DNA of 64,000 nt from JAUIET01 sp045106985 (GTDB lineage Bacteria; Pseudomonadota; Gammaproteobacteria; Pseudomonadales; JAUIET01): assembly GCA_045106985.1 (NCBI GenBank), contig JBGCFQ010000005.1, positions 62,001 through 126,000 of the forward strand. Direction: 5' to 3'. Both the position numbers and the translations under genes were made by a program. Positions 45,098 through 52,140 of this stretch are shown piece by piece. The notes below the pieces were generated by a model, which had not been told where the DNA came from, searched no databases, and worked only from the letters and a program-made list of their open reading frames with translations. Every line of letters starts with the position of its first letter. Position 1 is the first letter of the stretch.

Positions 45098-47257
45098 TTA
45101 ACACCCTAGTCGTGCATTCTTAAGCTGGGTTACTCTACTTTTCTTCGCAAACAAGTCTGCGGGTTTACGAACAACTGGCATTCCCGTCCTTCTACTCCAT
45201 ATGACTACCTTATCAGCAAGTGATAATAAGCTTGGATTGTGTGTCACAAAAATACAGGTGATTGGCATAGCTCGAAGTGCATTCATGATCTTTAGTTCGC
45301 TTTCCTTACCAACATGCGCGGTACCTTCATCCAAAAATAGAACCTTCGGTTGCTGGTATAAAGCTCGCGCCATTAGCACGCGTTGTTGCTGCCCAACCGA
45401 TAATGATGTACCCATATCAGTGACCAAAGTGTCAAACGACATCGGCATTCGCTCTATCTCATGCAGTATATCCGCCGCAATACAAACCTGCCGCACGCGC
45501 TTTATGTCGGGCGACAAATCGAAGAATGTTATGTTCTCCAACAAGGAGCCACTGAACAAAGTGTCCTCCTGCATTACTGCGGATATTTGCGCACGATATG
45601 AACTCATCCCGAGCGATTTCAGATCCATCCCGTCAATCGATATCGATCCAGAACTAGGCTCAGATAAGCCCATAAGTACAGTGAGAAGCGATGTCTTACC
45701 AGAGCCTGACGCTCCAAATATCGACACGAACTCACCGGCCTCGACGGTCAGGTTTAAGTCCGAGAATATGAGCGGATCGTTATTCGAGTATCTATAACTC
45801 AGGTCGCTAACTTCTATACTGCCTTCAATAGGTAGCAACAGTTTGGATTTACGGTCCGAACCTACTTCCTTCTCGGTTCGAGTGATGTCAGACAATCGCT
45901 CCAGGTGCAGCCCAATCATCAGGTATTCCAGCAATAGATCGACGATAGACGTAAATGACTTACTGAAATGAGCACGGTATGCTATGAATGCAAACAACAT
46001 ACCTATTGTCATGCCGCCAGCGAGCACAATTTTGGCGCCTAGATACACAATCAAAATGTACTCGACTCCTTGCGTAACACCGTGCACTGATTCACGGGTG
46101 ATATCGAGCCGTTCTACTTTAGCGCCTGTGTCTATAGCTCTAGAAAATTGATTCGCCCATACGGTTTGCCGATCCAACTCTTTGGCAGCCAATTTAACGC
46201 CTTGAACCGACCGAACGGTTTCTATAAAGGTGGACTCCACCTTCGCTTCCGCAACTAAATGTTCCATGTTTGCTGCACGGAGGCTCCTAAACTGAATTAT
46301 CCTGAACGCAGAGTATAGCAATGCCGCAATAATGACGACGGATGCTAGCTTGGCCGAATAGAAAAACATTAAGGCAATTGTTAGAAGAGCGAGCAATCCG
46401 TCGATGATTCCTGAGATGAACCCATTGGTCAGGAAATCCTGCAGTGGTTTGAGCGAACCGACTCTGGATATAAGGTCGCCAATGTGTCGCTTCTTAAAAT
46501 AATCCAGTGGCAGTCGCAGCAGGTGGTGCAACACGCTGTTGCCCATGTTGAAACTGAGCTGATTTGAAATAAACAGGTTGGCGTAGCTCCTAACGGCCGT
46601 CGTCAGTACATTGATGAGTGTTACCGCCAGAAATCCGAGGGCCAATATTGTTACTAGGTCCTTATCGTTCTTTGAAAGTACTTCATCCACGACAACCTGC
46701 ATATAGAACGGCATGGAAAGTGCAAATATCTGTACTAGAACCGAAAGAACCAAGACAAGCACTAAAGAGGAACGAAGACCTGCAGTTTGCCCCCAGAACG
46801 CCAGTAAGCTCAACTTCTTTGAATTATCTTCTTGGCGAAACTCTTTTCTGGGCGCGAGCTCTAGCGCTACACCAGTGAAATGTTTGCTGAAATCGTCCAA
46901 AGAATAGCGTCGAACCCCGACGGCAGGATCGTAAATTTCGATTTGATTAGAGCGAGCTTTCGACAGCACCACAAAATGATCGAAATCCCAGTGTATGATT
47001 GCGGGCAACTTCAGTTGACCAATGGCCGTCAAGTCCACCTTTACGGGTCTGGCTGTTAAGCCAATGGACTCGGCCAAGCCCATGATTGAGCGCAGGTTGG
47101 CGCCACTGGAAGAGATACCCATGGTTCGTCGGGCATCAATCAAGTCATTGTGCTGGCCGTAATAACTGGCAACCATCAAGACGCAGGCGAGACCACATTC
47201 AGCGGCTTCACTTTGCATGCAAAGGTTGATTTTCCCCGTACGAGAACCATTTGCCAT
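45098..47257 (-). CDS. Peptidase-containing ABC exporter (C39, bacteriocin/microcin type)
   Basis: The 719 residues have three parts. Residues 1-125 are a C39 leader peptidase with Gln15, catalytic Cys21 (AECGLACVLMVASYYG), His94 (DFDHFVVL) and Asp110 (YDPAVG) all present. Residues ~150-440 are the six-helix ABC membrane domain. The C-terminal ATPase has Walker A GASGSGKTS, signature LSVGQQQRV, Walker B VLFLDEG and H-loop VTHNP. Such PCAT exporters (CvaB, RaxB) cut the leader after a double glycine while exporting the peptide. The substrate is most likely the peptide at 49549-49710. Its ATG shares one base with the stop of the upstream fusion-protein gene, so the genes are translationally coupled. 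No TolC gene is nearby, so a housekeeping one would be needed. Confidence 0.95.
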   Translation of the reverse strand: MANGSRTGKINLCMQSEAAECGLACVLMVASYYGQHNDLIDARRTMGISSSGANLRSIMGLAESIGLTARPVKVDLTAIGQLKLPAIIHWDFDHFVVLSKARSNQIEIYDPAVGVRRYSLDDFSKHFTGVALELAPRKEFRQEDNSKKLSLLAFWGQTAGLRSSLVLVLVLSVLVQIFALSMPFYMQVVVDEVLSKNDKDLVTILALGFLAVTLINVLTTAVRSYANLFISNQLSFNMGNSVLHHLLRLPLDYFKKRHIGDLISRVGSLKPLQDFLTNGFISGIIDGLLALLTIALMFFYSAKLASVVIIAALLYSAFRIIQFRSLRAANMEHLVAEAKVESTFIETVRSVQGVKLAAKELDRQTVWANQFSRAIDTGAKVERLDITRESVHGVTQGVEYILIVYLGAKIVLAGGMTIGMLFAFIAYRAHFSKSFTSIVDLLLEYLMIGLHLERLSDITRTEKEVGSDRKSKLLLPIEGSIEVSDLSYRYSNNDPLIFSDLNLTVEAGEFVSIFGASGSGKTSLLTVLMGLSEPSSGSISIDGMDLKSLGMSSYRAQISAVMQEDTLFSGSLLENITFFDLSPDIKRVRQVCIAADILHEIERMPMSFDTLVTDMGTSLSVGQQQRVLMARALYQQPKVLFLDEGTAHVGKESELKIMNALRAMPITCIFVTHNPSLLSLADKVVIWSRRTGMPVVRKPADLFAKKSRVTQLKNARLGC

Positions 47258-48516
47258 TAGCTTGTTCTCCCGCGTAAGTTGTAGAAGGGCTCAAGCAACC
47301 ACTGCGCTAGACTGCGACTCTCGAGTATTATGTCAGCCTGAAAAGCCATACCCGAGCGCAATGACCTCTCGGTTCCTAACACAGACATGGTTTTGGCGCG
47401 CAGCTTAGCCTTCGCTACATAAACAGAACCCTGTACCTGCATTGGTGAAAGTAGATCGTTGCCTGTGATAGGTGCTTCGGAAATTGAGCTAATTTCGGCC
47501 GGGTGGGTACCAAACTGTTGGTGTGGAAATGCGTCGAATCGAACCCGAATAGTCTGGCCTACCTCTACAAAACCAATCGCGGAACTTGGCAGTAGTAGCA
47601 CGCCCTCTATATCAGAACCCACAGGCTCTATGGATACCAGTGGCTTGTTGACAGCTATTGATTGGCCTAATTCGTACTGCAGGCTTACGACACGACCATC
47701 GACCGGCGCTACAATAAGCTCGTCCTGCCGGTTTATAGACTCGGTTATTCGGTTTGAAATATCAGACAAAGACGTTTCTATTTCCGCTATACCATTTGCC
47801 GTTCTGTCTGGTAGCTGAGCCAGTTGATAGCGAATCGTATTCTGTGATGATTGCAGCTGCAGAACACTCTGCCTGGCCTCGATGAGCGAGCGTTCCTGAT
47901 CCAGATGCTCCGCCTTCGACCGCAGCAATTCAGACTTTGCAATTGCTCCACTGCGTGCGAGTTTTTCTTTTGAGCGACGTAAATCGCTTAAAACTCCGAC
48001 ACGTTGTTGTTGTTTGCGCTCGAGAGACTTCTGCAGCTCTATATTCTCCACAGTTTCAGCGAGTTGCTGCTCTAGCCGAACGTGCTCTCTTTCTTTGGCC
48101 ACCCGATAACTCAACAGTCTCTGCCGCAGAGTATTTCGCTGCTTTTTCAGCGAGTTGAGTATCTCCTGAGATGCATCTTTGCCACCTGGGAGCAGCTCCG
48201 AATACGACACTATAGCGAGCGGTTGTCCGGCAACAACGTCTTGGCCATTTTCAACCATCATTTTGCGTACAATCGCGCCACTGCTTTTAGATCGTACTAC
48301 CACCAAGCCGGCGTCCGGGTTTAAGTAGCCTGTCACGGTCTGCTTTCGCGCATACTCGCCGGCCCAAAGAAAAATGCCAGCCACTAGAACAATACCAACA
48401 ATAAGAACTGTTAAATACGTTAGGCCAATAGGCTGAACCCTGGTTGTGTCGCCATAGAACTTCTGCGATGCGTATTGTAACGATTCCGCTCGAAATAGAT
48501 TGCTAACAACACTCAT
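47257..48516 (-). CDS. HlyD/CvaA-type membrane fusion protein
   Basis: ATG 48516 is preceded by AAGGAGG seven bases upstream, so it is preferred to the longer start at 48567; it gives 419 residues. It opens with FRAESLQYASQKFYGD, has one membrane segment (LTYLTVLIVGIVLVAGIFLW), then GYLNPDAGLVVVRS, two long coiled-coil helices rich in Gln, Arg and Glu, and a lipoyl/barrel part (IVAPVDGRVVSLQYELG). This matches CvaA/RaxA fusion proteins that bridge a PCAT exporter to an outer-membrane channel. It overlaps the upstream acyltransferase-like gene by four bases. Confidence 0.92.
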   Translation of the reverse strand: MSVVSNLFRAESLQYASQKFYGDTTRVQPIGLTYLTVLIVGIVLVAGIFLWAGEYARKQTVTGYLNPDAGLVVVRSKSSGAIVRKMMVENGQDVVAGQPLAIVSYSELLPGGKDASQEILNSLKKQRNTLRQRLLSYRVAKEREHVRLEQQLAETVENIELQKSLERKQQQRVGVLSDLRRSKEKLARSGAIAKSELLRSKAEHLDQERSLIEARQSVLQLQSSQNTIRYQLAQLPDRTANGIAEIETSLSDISNRITESINRQDELIVAPVDGRVVSLQYELGQSIAVNKPLVSIEPVGSDIEGVLLLPSSAIGFVEVGQTIRVRFDAFPHQQFGTHPAEISSISEAPITGNDLLSPMQVQGSVYVAKAKLRAKTMSVLGTERSLRSGMAFQADIILESRSLAQWLLEPFYNLRGRTS

Positions 48517-49340
48517 TGTGCGCCTCCTTCGTACAGCATTTCTGGCACTAAGGGCCAATTGTGCCATTCACTCGGGTAGAGCTTGAGATATCTACCAGCC
48601 GTGTCAATGAGGTCTCGCGCTACCGAATCAAAATAGTCCGCACTGTCTTTAGTGCCTCTTGGCCTTGCAAAACATTGTTGCAGTTCACACTGAATACCTG
48701 AGGGCGAAGATGTGGTGATAAATGGTACTAGCAGGGAATTAGTTATGGAAAAAGCCGTAATATGGGCCTTTACCCATCGAACTCTTCTATTGAGAAGGTC
48801 TGTTTCATAGTAGTCGTTTTGGTCTTTCGGTTGATCATAGAACATAACGACCATCGACTTATTCTGCAGCTCTTTACATACTTGCTGAAAGCTTCGCAAT
48901 CCATTCTGCTCAATGAGTACGACATTAAAAGGTAAGGATTGGATGCTTGTAAGTTGCTCTAGCTGCTTGTACCCCATGCTTTTTGGGTGCACAAGCACGA
49001 CACGCTCGCGTCTAAGCTGAATGGCTAATGCTGTAATAGCTGTGATGTAATCACCCATGTGTATTGTGGCGACGACAATGCCTGCGTCCCTTTTATCGAT
49101 GAATGCGCGCAAACGCTCTATGTCCTGAATTGGTAGCTCATTTGCCTTAAGAACAATGTCTTCCATATTTGCCTTTAGTGTGCTGTCCCAATGTTGATTA
49201 AGGGCTTCCATAGACATTTCCCGGTTTGAAGCGATAAGGTTTGCCATAGTAGGTGACTCTCGTAACATCCATTGCACGCAGTGGGATATCAACTCCTTGC
49301 CTTCGACTGCGCTTATCGCTTGAGAACTGGTGGTTTTCAT
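48513..49340 (-). CDS. LpxL/HtrB-like acyltransferase homologue in peptide export operon
   Basis: The 275-residue protein resembles the lysophospholipid acyltransferase superfamily branch that includes LpxL. Similar parts are VVATIHMGDYITAITAL (the HxxxxE region), MVVMFYDQPKDQND (conserved DQ), the LLNRRVRWVKAHITAFSITNSLLVPFIT block, and the end YPSEWHNWPL (compare PEQWMW). The acid of HX4E is not conserved: five residues after His94 is Ile99, with Asp97 at +3, so catalysis may differ or be lost. It has no clear membrane segment. Its stop overlaps the start of the fusion-protein gene by four bases, tying it to peptide export. Possible roles are acylation of the peptide, membrane change for self-protection, or an unrelated ligand-binding job; none is shown. 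Confidence 0.65.
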   Translation of the reverse strand: MKTTSSQAISAVEGKELISHCVQWMLRESPTMANLIASNREMSMEALNQHWDSTLKANMEDIVLKANELPIQDIERLRAFIDKRDAGIVVATIHMGDYITAITALAIQLRRERVVLVHPKSMGYKQLEQLTSIQSLPFNVVLIEQNGLRSFQQVCKELQNKSMVVMFYDQPKDQNDYYETDLLNRRVRWVKAHITAFSITNSLLVPFITTSSPSGIQCELQQCFARPRGTKDSADYFDSVARDLIDTAGRYLKLYPSEWHNWPLVPEMLYEGGAQ

Positions 49341-49548
49341 AATGGCTCTGGATTTGACTGCCTGTGCTTCAAGAGTGGGTTGCTACACCGACACTTACTT
49401 AATGTGTCTTTTTTAGAGCAAGTTTCTCGAGATAGGTCTCAACCTTCAAGTCGCTCGGAAAAGGAAGTCGTTCGAAAAAGTATGGAGCCAGGCAAGCCCA
49501 GCCCCACACAACGTTTACTAATTTTTAGTGAAAAAATCAGTATCGACT

Positions 49549-49710
49549 TTAGTGGTGCTTACGTCTCCACCAGGAGAAAAAGCCTTTAGCTACTTTAACG
49601 GCAACAACGGCTGCTGCTGCTTTAAATAGGAAAAAGCCGAAAAAGCCACCGCTTACAGCGTCGATTTCTTCTTCGGTCATCGCTTGGATGCCAGGGTTTT
49701 GATCAATCAT
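49549..49710 (-). CDS. Double-glycine leader peptide, candidate bacteriocin precursor
   Basis: A 53-residue protein starts at ATG 49710 with AGAGGTG upstream. The leader is MIDQNPGIQA followed by MTEEEIDAVSGG, a typical double-glycine export leader (acidic, hydrophobic positions before GG). Cleavage after Gly22 leaves a 31-residue mature peptide: FFGFFLFK, an AAAAVVAVKVAKGFF hydrophobic helix, and the tail SWWRRKHH. It has four Lys, two Arg, two His, no Asp, Glu or Cys, so it is strongly cationic and should be membrane-active. It lies 208 bases upstream of the acyltransferase-like gene, followed by fusion protein and C39 exporter genes, and downstream of an AraC-type regulator, all on the same strand. 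A bacteriocin/microcin role is inference from leader, charge and neighbours; a signalling peptide is the alternative. No separate immunity gene is obvious. Confidence 0.85.
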   Translation of the reverse strand: MIDQNPGIQAMTEEEIDAVSGGFFGFFLFKAAAAVVAVKVAKGFFSWWRRKHH

Positions 49711-50067
49711 AATTACACCTCTGTTTAGTTAAATAAATCAAAATTATGCCTCCTAACTATTTAGGCTGCGCAGTGATAGTACAATAAATAGCCAATGAAA
49801 AGACAGTGATGTTGCTACCGAGTATCGATAAAAAAGCCTATATATATAGCCTTTTTACGAAATTCGGTAGATATGAATCGTGAGGGAGAAGTATGGTTAG
49901 ATTAGGGCGAAGTGATTACTGAAAGGCGAAGGAGTGTTGAATTAAAATTTACATTCCAATGGCTAAAAATAGACGAGTCAATTTTACAAATTTTCCGCGA
50001 AAAATTGAAATTGGGAAAAACTGTTTCTCATATTGCCCTATTGATGAAACTATTTTTTTTCACTAGT
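49711..50067. promoter_or_regulatory. Peptide gene upstream region
   Basis: These 357 AT-rich bases separate the AraC-type regulator from the peptide gene and should carry the peptide promoter. An AGGAGG ribosome-site-like sequence at 49749-49754 (minus strand) precedes a TTG-started 12-codon frame that ends overlapping the peptide ATG, which could be a coupling leader, though this is weak. A hairpin with flanking A/T runs lies at 49831-49856. Confidence 0.35.
49831..49856 (-). terminator. Hairpin with T-run between regulator and peptide gene
   Basis: AAAAAGCCTA at 49831-49840 pairs with TAGCCTTTTT at 49847-49856 with one C-C mismatch, around a TATATA loop. Read on the minus strand it ends in a T-run, so it could end the AraC-gene transcript about 210 bases past its stop. 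The GC content of the stem is low, so it may be weak or merely a palindrome. Confidence 0.4.
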
Positions 50068-50976
50068 TCACTTCAGTCTTTGCACTGTAGAAATATGCGA
50101 CATAGGTTTTCTGTAGATCGAAGGCACTATGCCAACTCTGCTTCGAAAAAGTTCACTGAATCGAGATTGACTTTGATATCCGCATTGCAGCGCTATCTGA
50201 CCAATTGTCAGTTTTGTGTTGTCGAGCAAGTATAATGCGTGCTCTAGCCGAGCCTCATCCTTTATTTCCTGCAAACTTATACCTTCTTTGGCAAGTCTTC
50301 GCCGCATGGTCGACTTGCTCATTGAGAGTTTAGAGGACAGAATATCAACGTTGTTTTCTGCTGAGAAATTCTGGGAAATAATATTTTTCACGCTGTGCTT
50401 CAAAGAGCGTTCAAACATCAACCCTGGTATATCTTGGTAACCTTCTGCGCAAAGAAGGTCTATAACTTCTTTTCGACGATGTGAGTAATCGGCGCTGGGC
50501 GAGCGTGCGGCCCATTCTAAAAATTGTTTTAGGCACATGGCGAACCTGTCGCTAATTGCGCCTTGTACATGATTTAGCATCGAGCTCGAAACACCATATT
50601 TCTCAGTGCAATCCCTATCCTCAAACTCTATTGCGATTACCATGTGTCTTTGCTCTTCGGTTTTTTCGATAATCTTGAACTCGGTTTTCCGTGGTAGAAA
50701 AAGAAAGCTCCCAGCGGAGCAGATAGTATGTTCTCCGTTATTTATGGAGCATTCGCCAATGAGTACAATAAGAAGTAGGGGTTTGCTGTGAATGGATTTC
50801 TTTTGCCGTATTGAATCGTTCGATGAATACAGGGAGATTGGCGAGCACTCTGTGATGCCGTCCAGTTCCTCAAACGAAGATATCAGGCTAGTTATCGCTG
50901 CGTTTGAATACTCCGATACGACTGGTTGTACTTCTGCTTCCGTCGGTTTCATGTATCTAAGCTTTTCAATTCTCAT
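50068..50976 (-). CDS. AraC-family transcriptional regulator
   Basis: ATG 50976 (AAAGG nine bases upstream) gives 302 residues; the longer start at 51000 lies inside an inverted repeat and is less likely. The N-terminal ~190 residues form a cupin-like sensing region (LLLIVLIGECSINNGEHTICSAGSFLFLPRKTEFKI). The C-terminal ~100 residues are two helix-turn-helices: DILSSKLSMSKSTMRRRLAKEGISLQEI and IGQIALQCGYQSQSRFSELFRSRVGIVPS, typical AraC. It is the nearest regulator to the peptide operon and the natural candidate to switch it on. Confidence 0.9.
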   Translation of the reverse strand: MRIEKLRYMKPTEAEVQPVVSEYSNAAITSLISSFEELDGITECSPISLYSSNDSIRQKKSIHSKPLLLIVLIGECSINNGEHTICSAGSFLFLPRKTEFKIIEKTEEQRHMVIAIEFEDRDCTEKYGVSSSMLNHVQGAISDRFAMCLKQFLEWAARSPSADYSHRRKEVIDLLCAEGYQDIPGLMFERSLKHSVKNIISQNFSAENNVDILSSKLSMSKSTMRRRLAKEGISLQEIKDEARLEHALYLLDNTKLTIGQIALQCGYQSQSRFSELFRSRVGIVPSIYRKPMSHISTVQRLK

Positions 50977-50993
50977 GTTTTTCGACCTTTCTT

Positions 50994-51010
50994 CCGCCAT
51001 TCATTGGCGG
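50994..51010. promoter_or_regulatory. Inverted repeat upstream of AraC gene
   Basis: CCGCCA at 50994-50999 and TGGCGG at 51005-51010 form a perfect 6-bp inverted repeat around a 5-base centre, about 18 bases before the chosen ATG of the AraC-type gene. It could be a regulator site or an mRNA hairpin affecting the start. Only one copy is seen. Confidence 0.3.
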
Positions 51011-51101
51011 AGCTATTAGGCTCCTTTCAAGAAACTAATTTCGAAAACCTATAACTGGCATTTTTAATGTCCCCCTCAGGCAATTGGTAATGACCTGTAG
51101 G

Positions 51102-51959
51102 TCAGGACCTACCCAAAATTCGTCTTAATTGAGATTGCGCTCGCGTAAATCTAATCTTCGATGCGAATCTTCGGCGCTTTTCGAGTGGGCCGACCCGAAA
51201 AACAAAATGTGCACTACCAATTTGTATCTGATCCATGTCACCAAGATAGGACGACAGCTTTCTGACCCCGTTGACATATATTCCATTAGTAGAGACGAGA
51301 TTAACCATTTTCCATCGCCCTGCAGCGCTGATAAGCTGCGCATGCCGTGTCGATACTGTTTCGTCGTTTATAACTATGTTGCAGGCCTGATCACGCCCAA
51401 GTTCCCACACAGAAACCTTGGGAGCAGTGCTCATTTCCAAATCTATTTGAGACGTCACTGATTGCACACCTAGTCGTATCAAACGGGCAGTGTTCTTCTT
51501 TGGCGCTTGTAATTTATGAAGTGCGAGGTCTACTTCCAAGAAGGAATCAGCGAAGCTGTCGCAAAATACGGTCTCGCCAATACTATTGTGTTGCTTCCAG
51601 CAGCCTGGAATTTGATTGTCAGCCATTTGTGTAGGTAGTAGTGTGTATTCATGCGTTGCAAATCTAAGCACGTCACCTGGGTGCACTCGGCTCTTTGTCG
51701 TCACCGGCTTACCATTGAGGAAAGTAGAATTGCAGGATTTCATATCCTCTAACACTACCAGTCCTTTTCGACAGTACACGCGCGCATGCAAGCGAGAGAC
51801 TGCAGGATCTGCGATAATTAGATCGCAACTCGGTGCTCTACCTACAGAGAGAGTCGACGTTAGCTCGATCTTGAGTCCTTCGAAGTCTATAAGTTGATAC
51901 TCCTCTGTTTCTCTCGATTTGGCACTTACCTTCGAGCCAACTGATATAGGTTTATTCAC
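51102..51959 (-). CDS. Twin FHA-domain protein
   Basis: The start is GTG 51959 with AAGGAGAG upstream. The 285 residues hold two forkhead-associated domains: residues ~25-108 (VGRAPSCDLIIADPAVSRLHARV, SCNSTFLNG) and ~180-260 (LGRDQACNIVINDETVSTRHAQL, STNGIYVNG). Both keep the GR, S-x-x-H and N residues that bind phosphothreonine. There is no signal peptide; the C terminus is Arg-rich. It lies 181 bases downstream of the Ser/Thr kinase on the same strand, so it is the expected reader of that kinase's phosphorylation. Confidence 0.9.
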   Translation of the reverse strand: MNKPISVGSKVSAKSRETEEYQLIDFEGLKIELTSTLSVGRAPSCDLIIADPAVSRLHARVYCRKGLVVLEDMKSCNSTFLNGKPVTTKSRVHPGDVLRFATHEYTLLPTQMADNQIPGCWKQHNSIGETVFCDSFADSFLEVDLALHKLQAPKKNTARLIRLGVQSVTSQIDLEMSTAPKVSVWELGRDQACNIVINDETVSTRHAQLISAAGRWKMVNLVSTNGIYVNGVRKLSSYLGDMDQIQIGSAHFVFRVGPLEKRRRFASKIRFTRAQSQLRRILGRS

Positions 51960-52140
51960 GTTCTCTCCTTACTTAGTTACTTAAGGTTTCACTTAATGCG
52001 ATCTGATGGAGATTCTTACTATTCAGAATAGTCAGTGTGAGCGGAAGTTTATAAAGACTATTGATTGTTACGCGCTTCAGGTTTTCGGTATTAGCCACCG
52101 GCTGCAGCGCTTTGACATTCTCATTAGTGTTTGGGTTACT

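Noticed and set aside
49341..49548. Second leader peptide or immunity gene between the peptide and acyltransferase genes
   Set aside because: I translated the minus strand here and found no frame with a start, ribosome site and plausible peptide.
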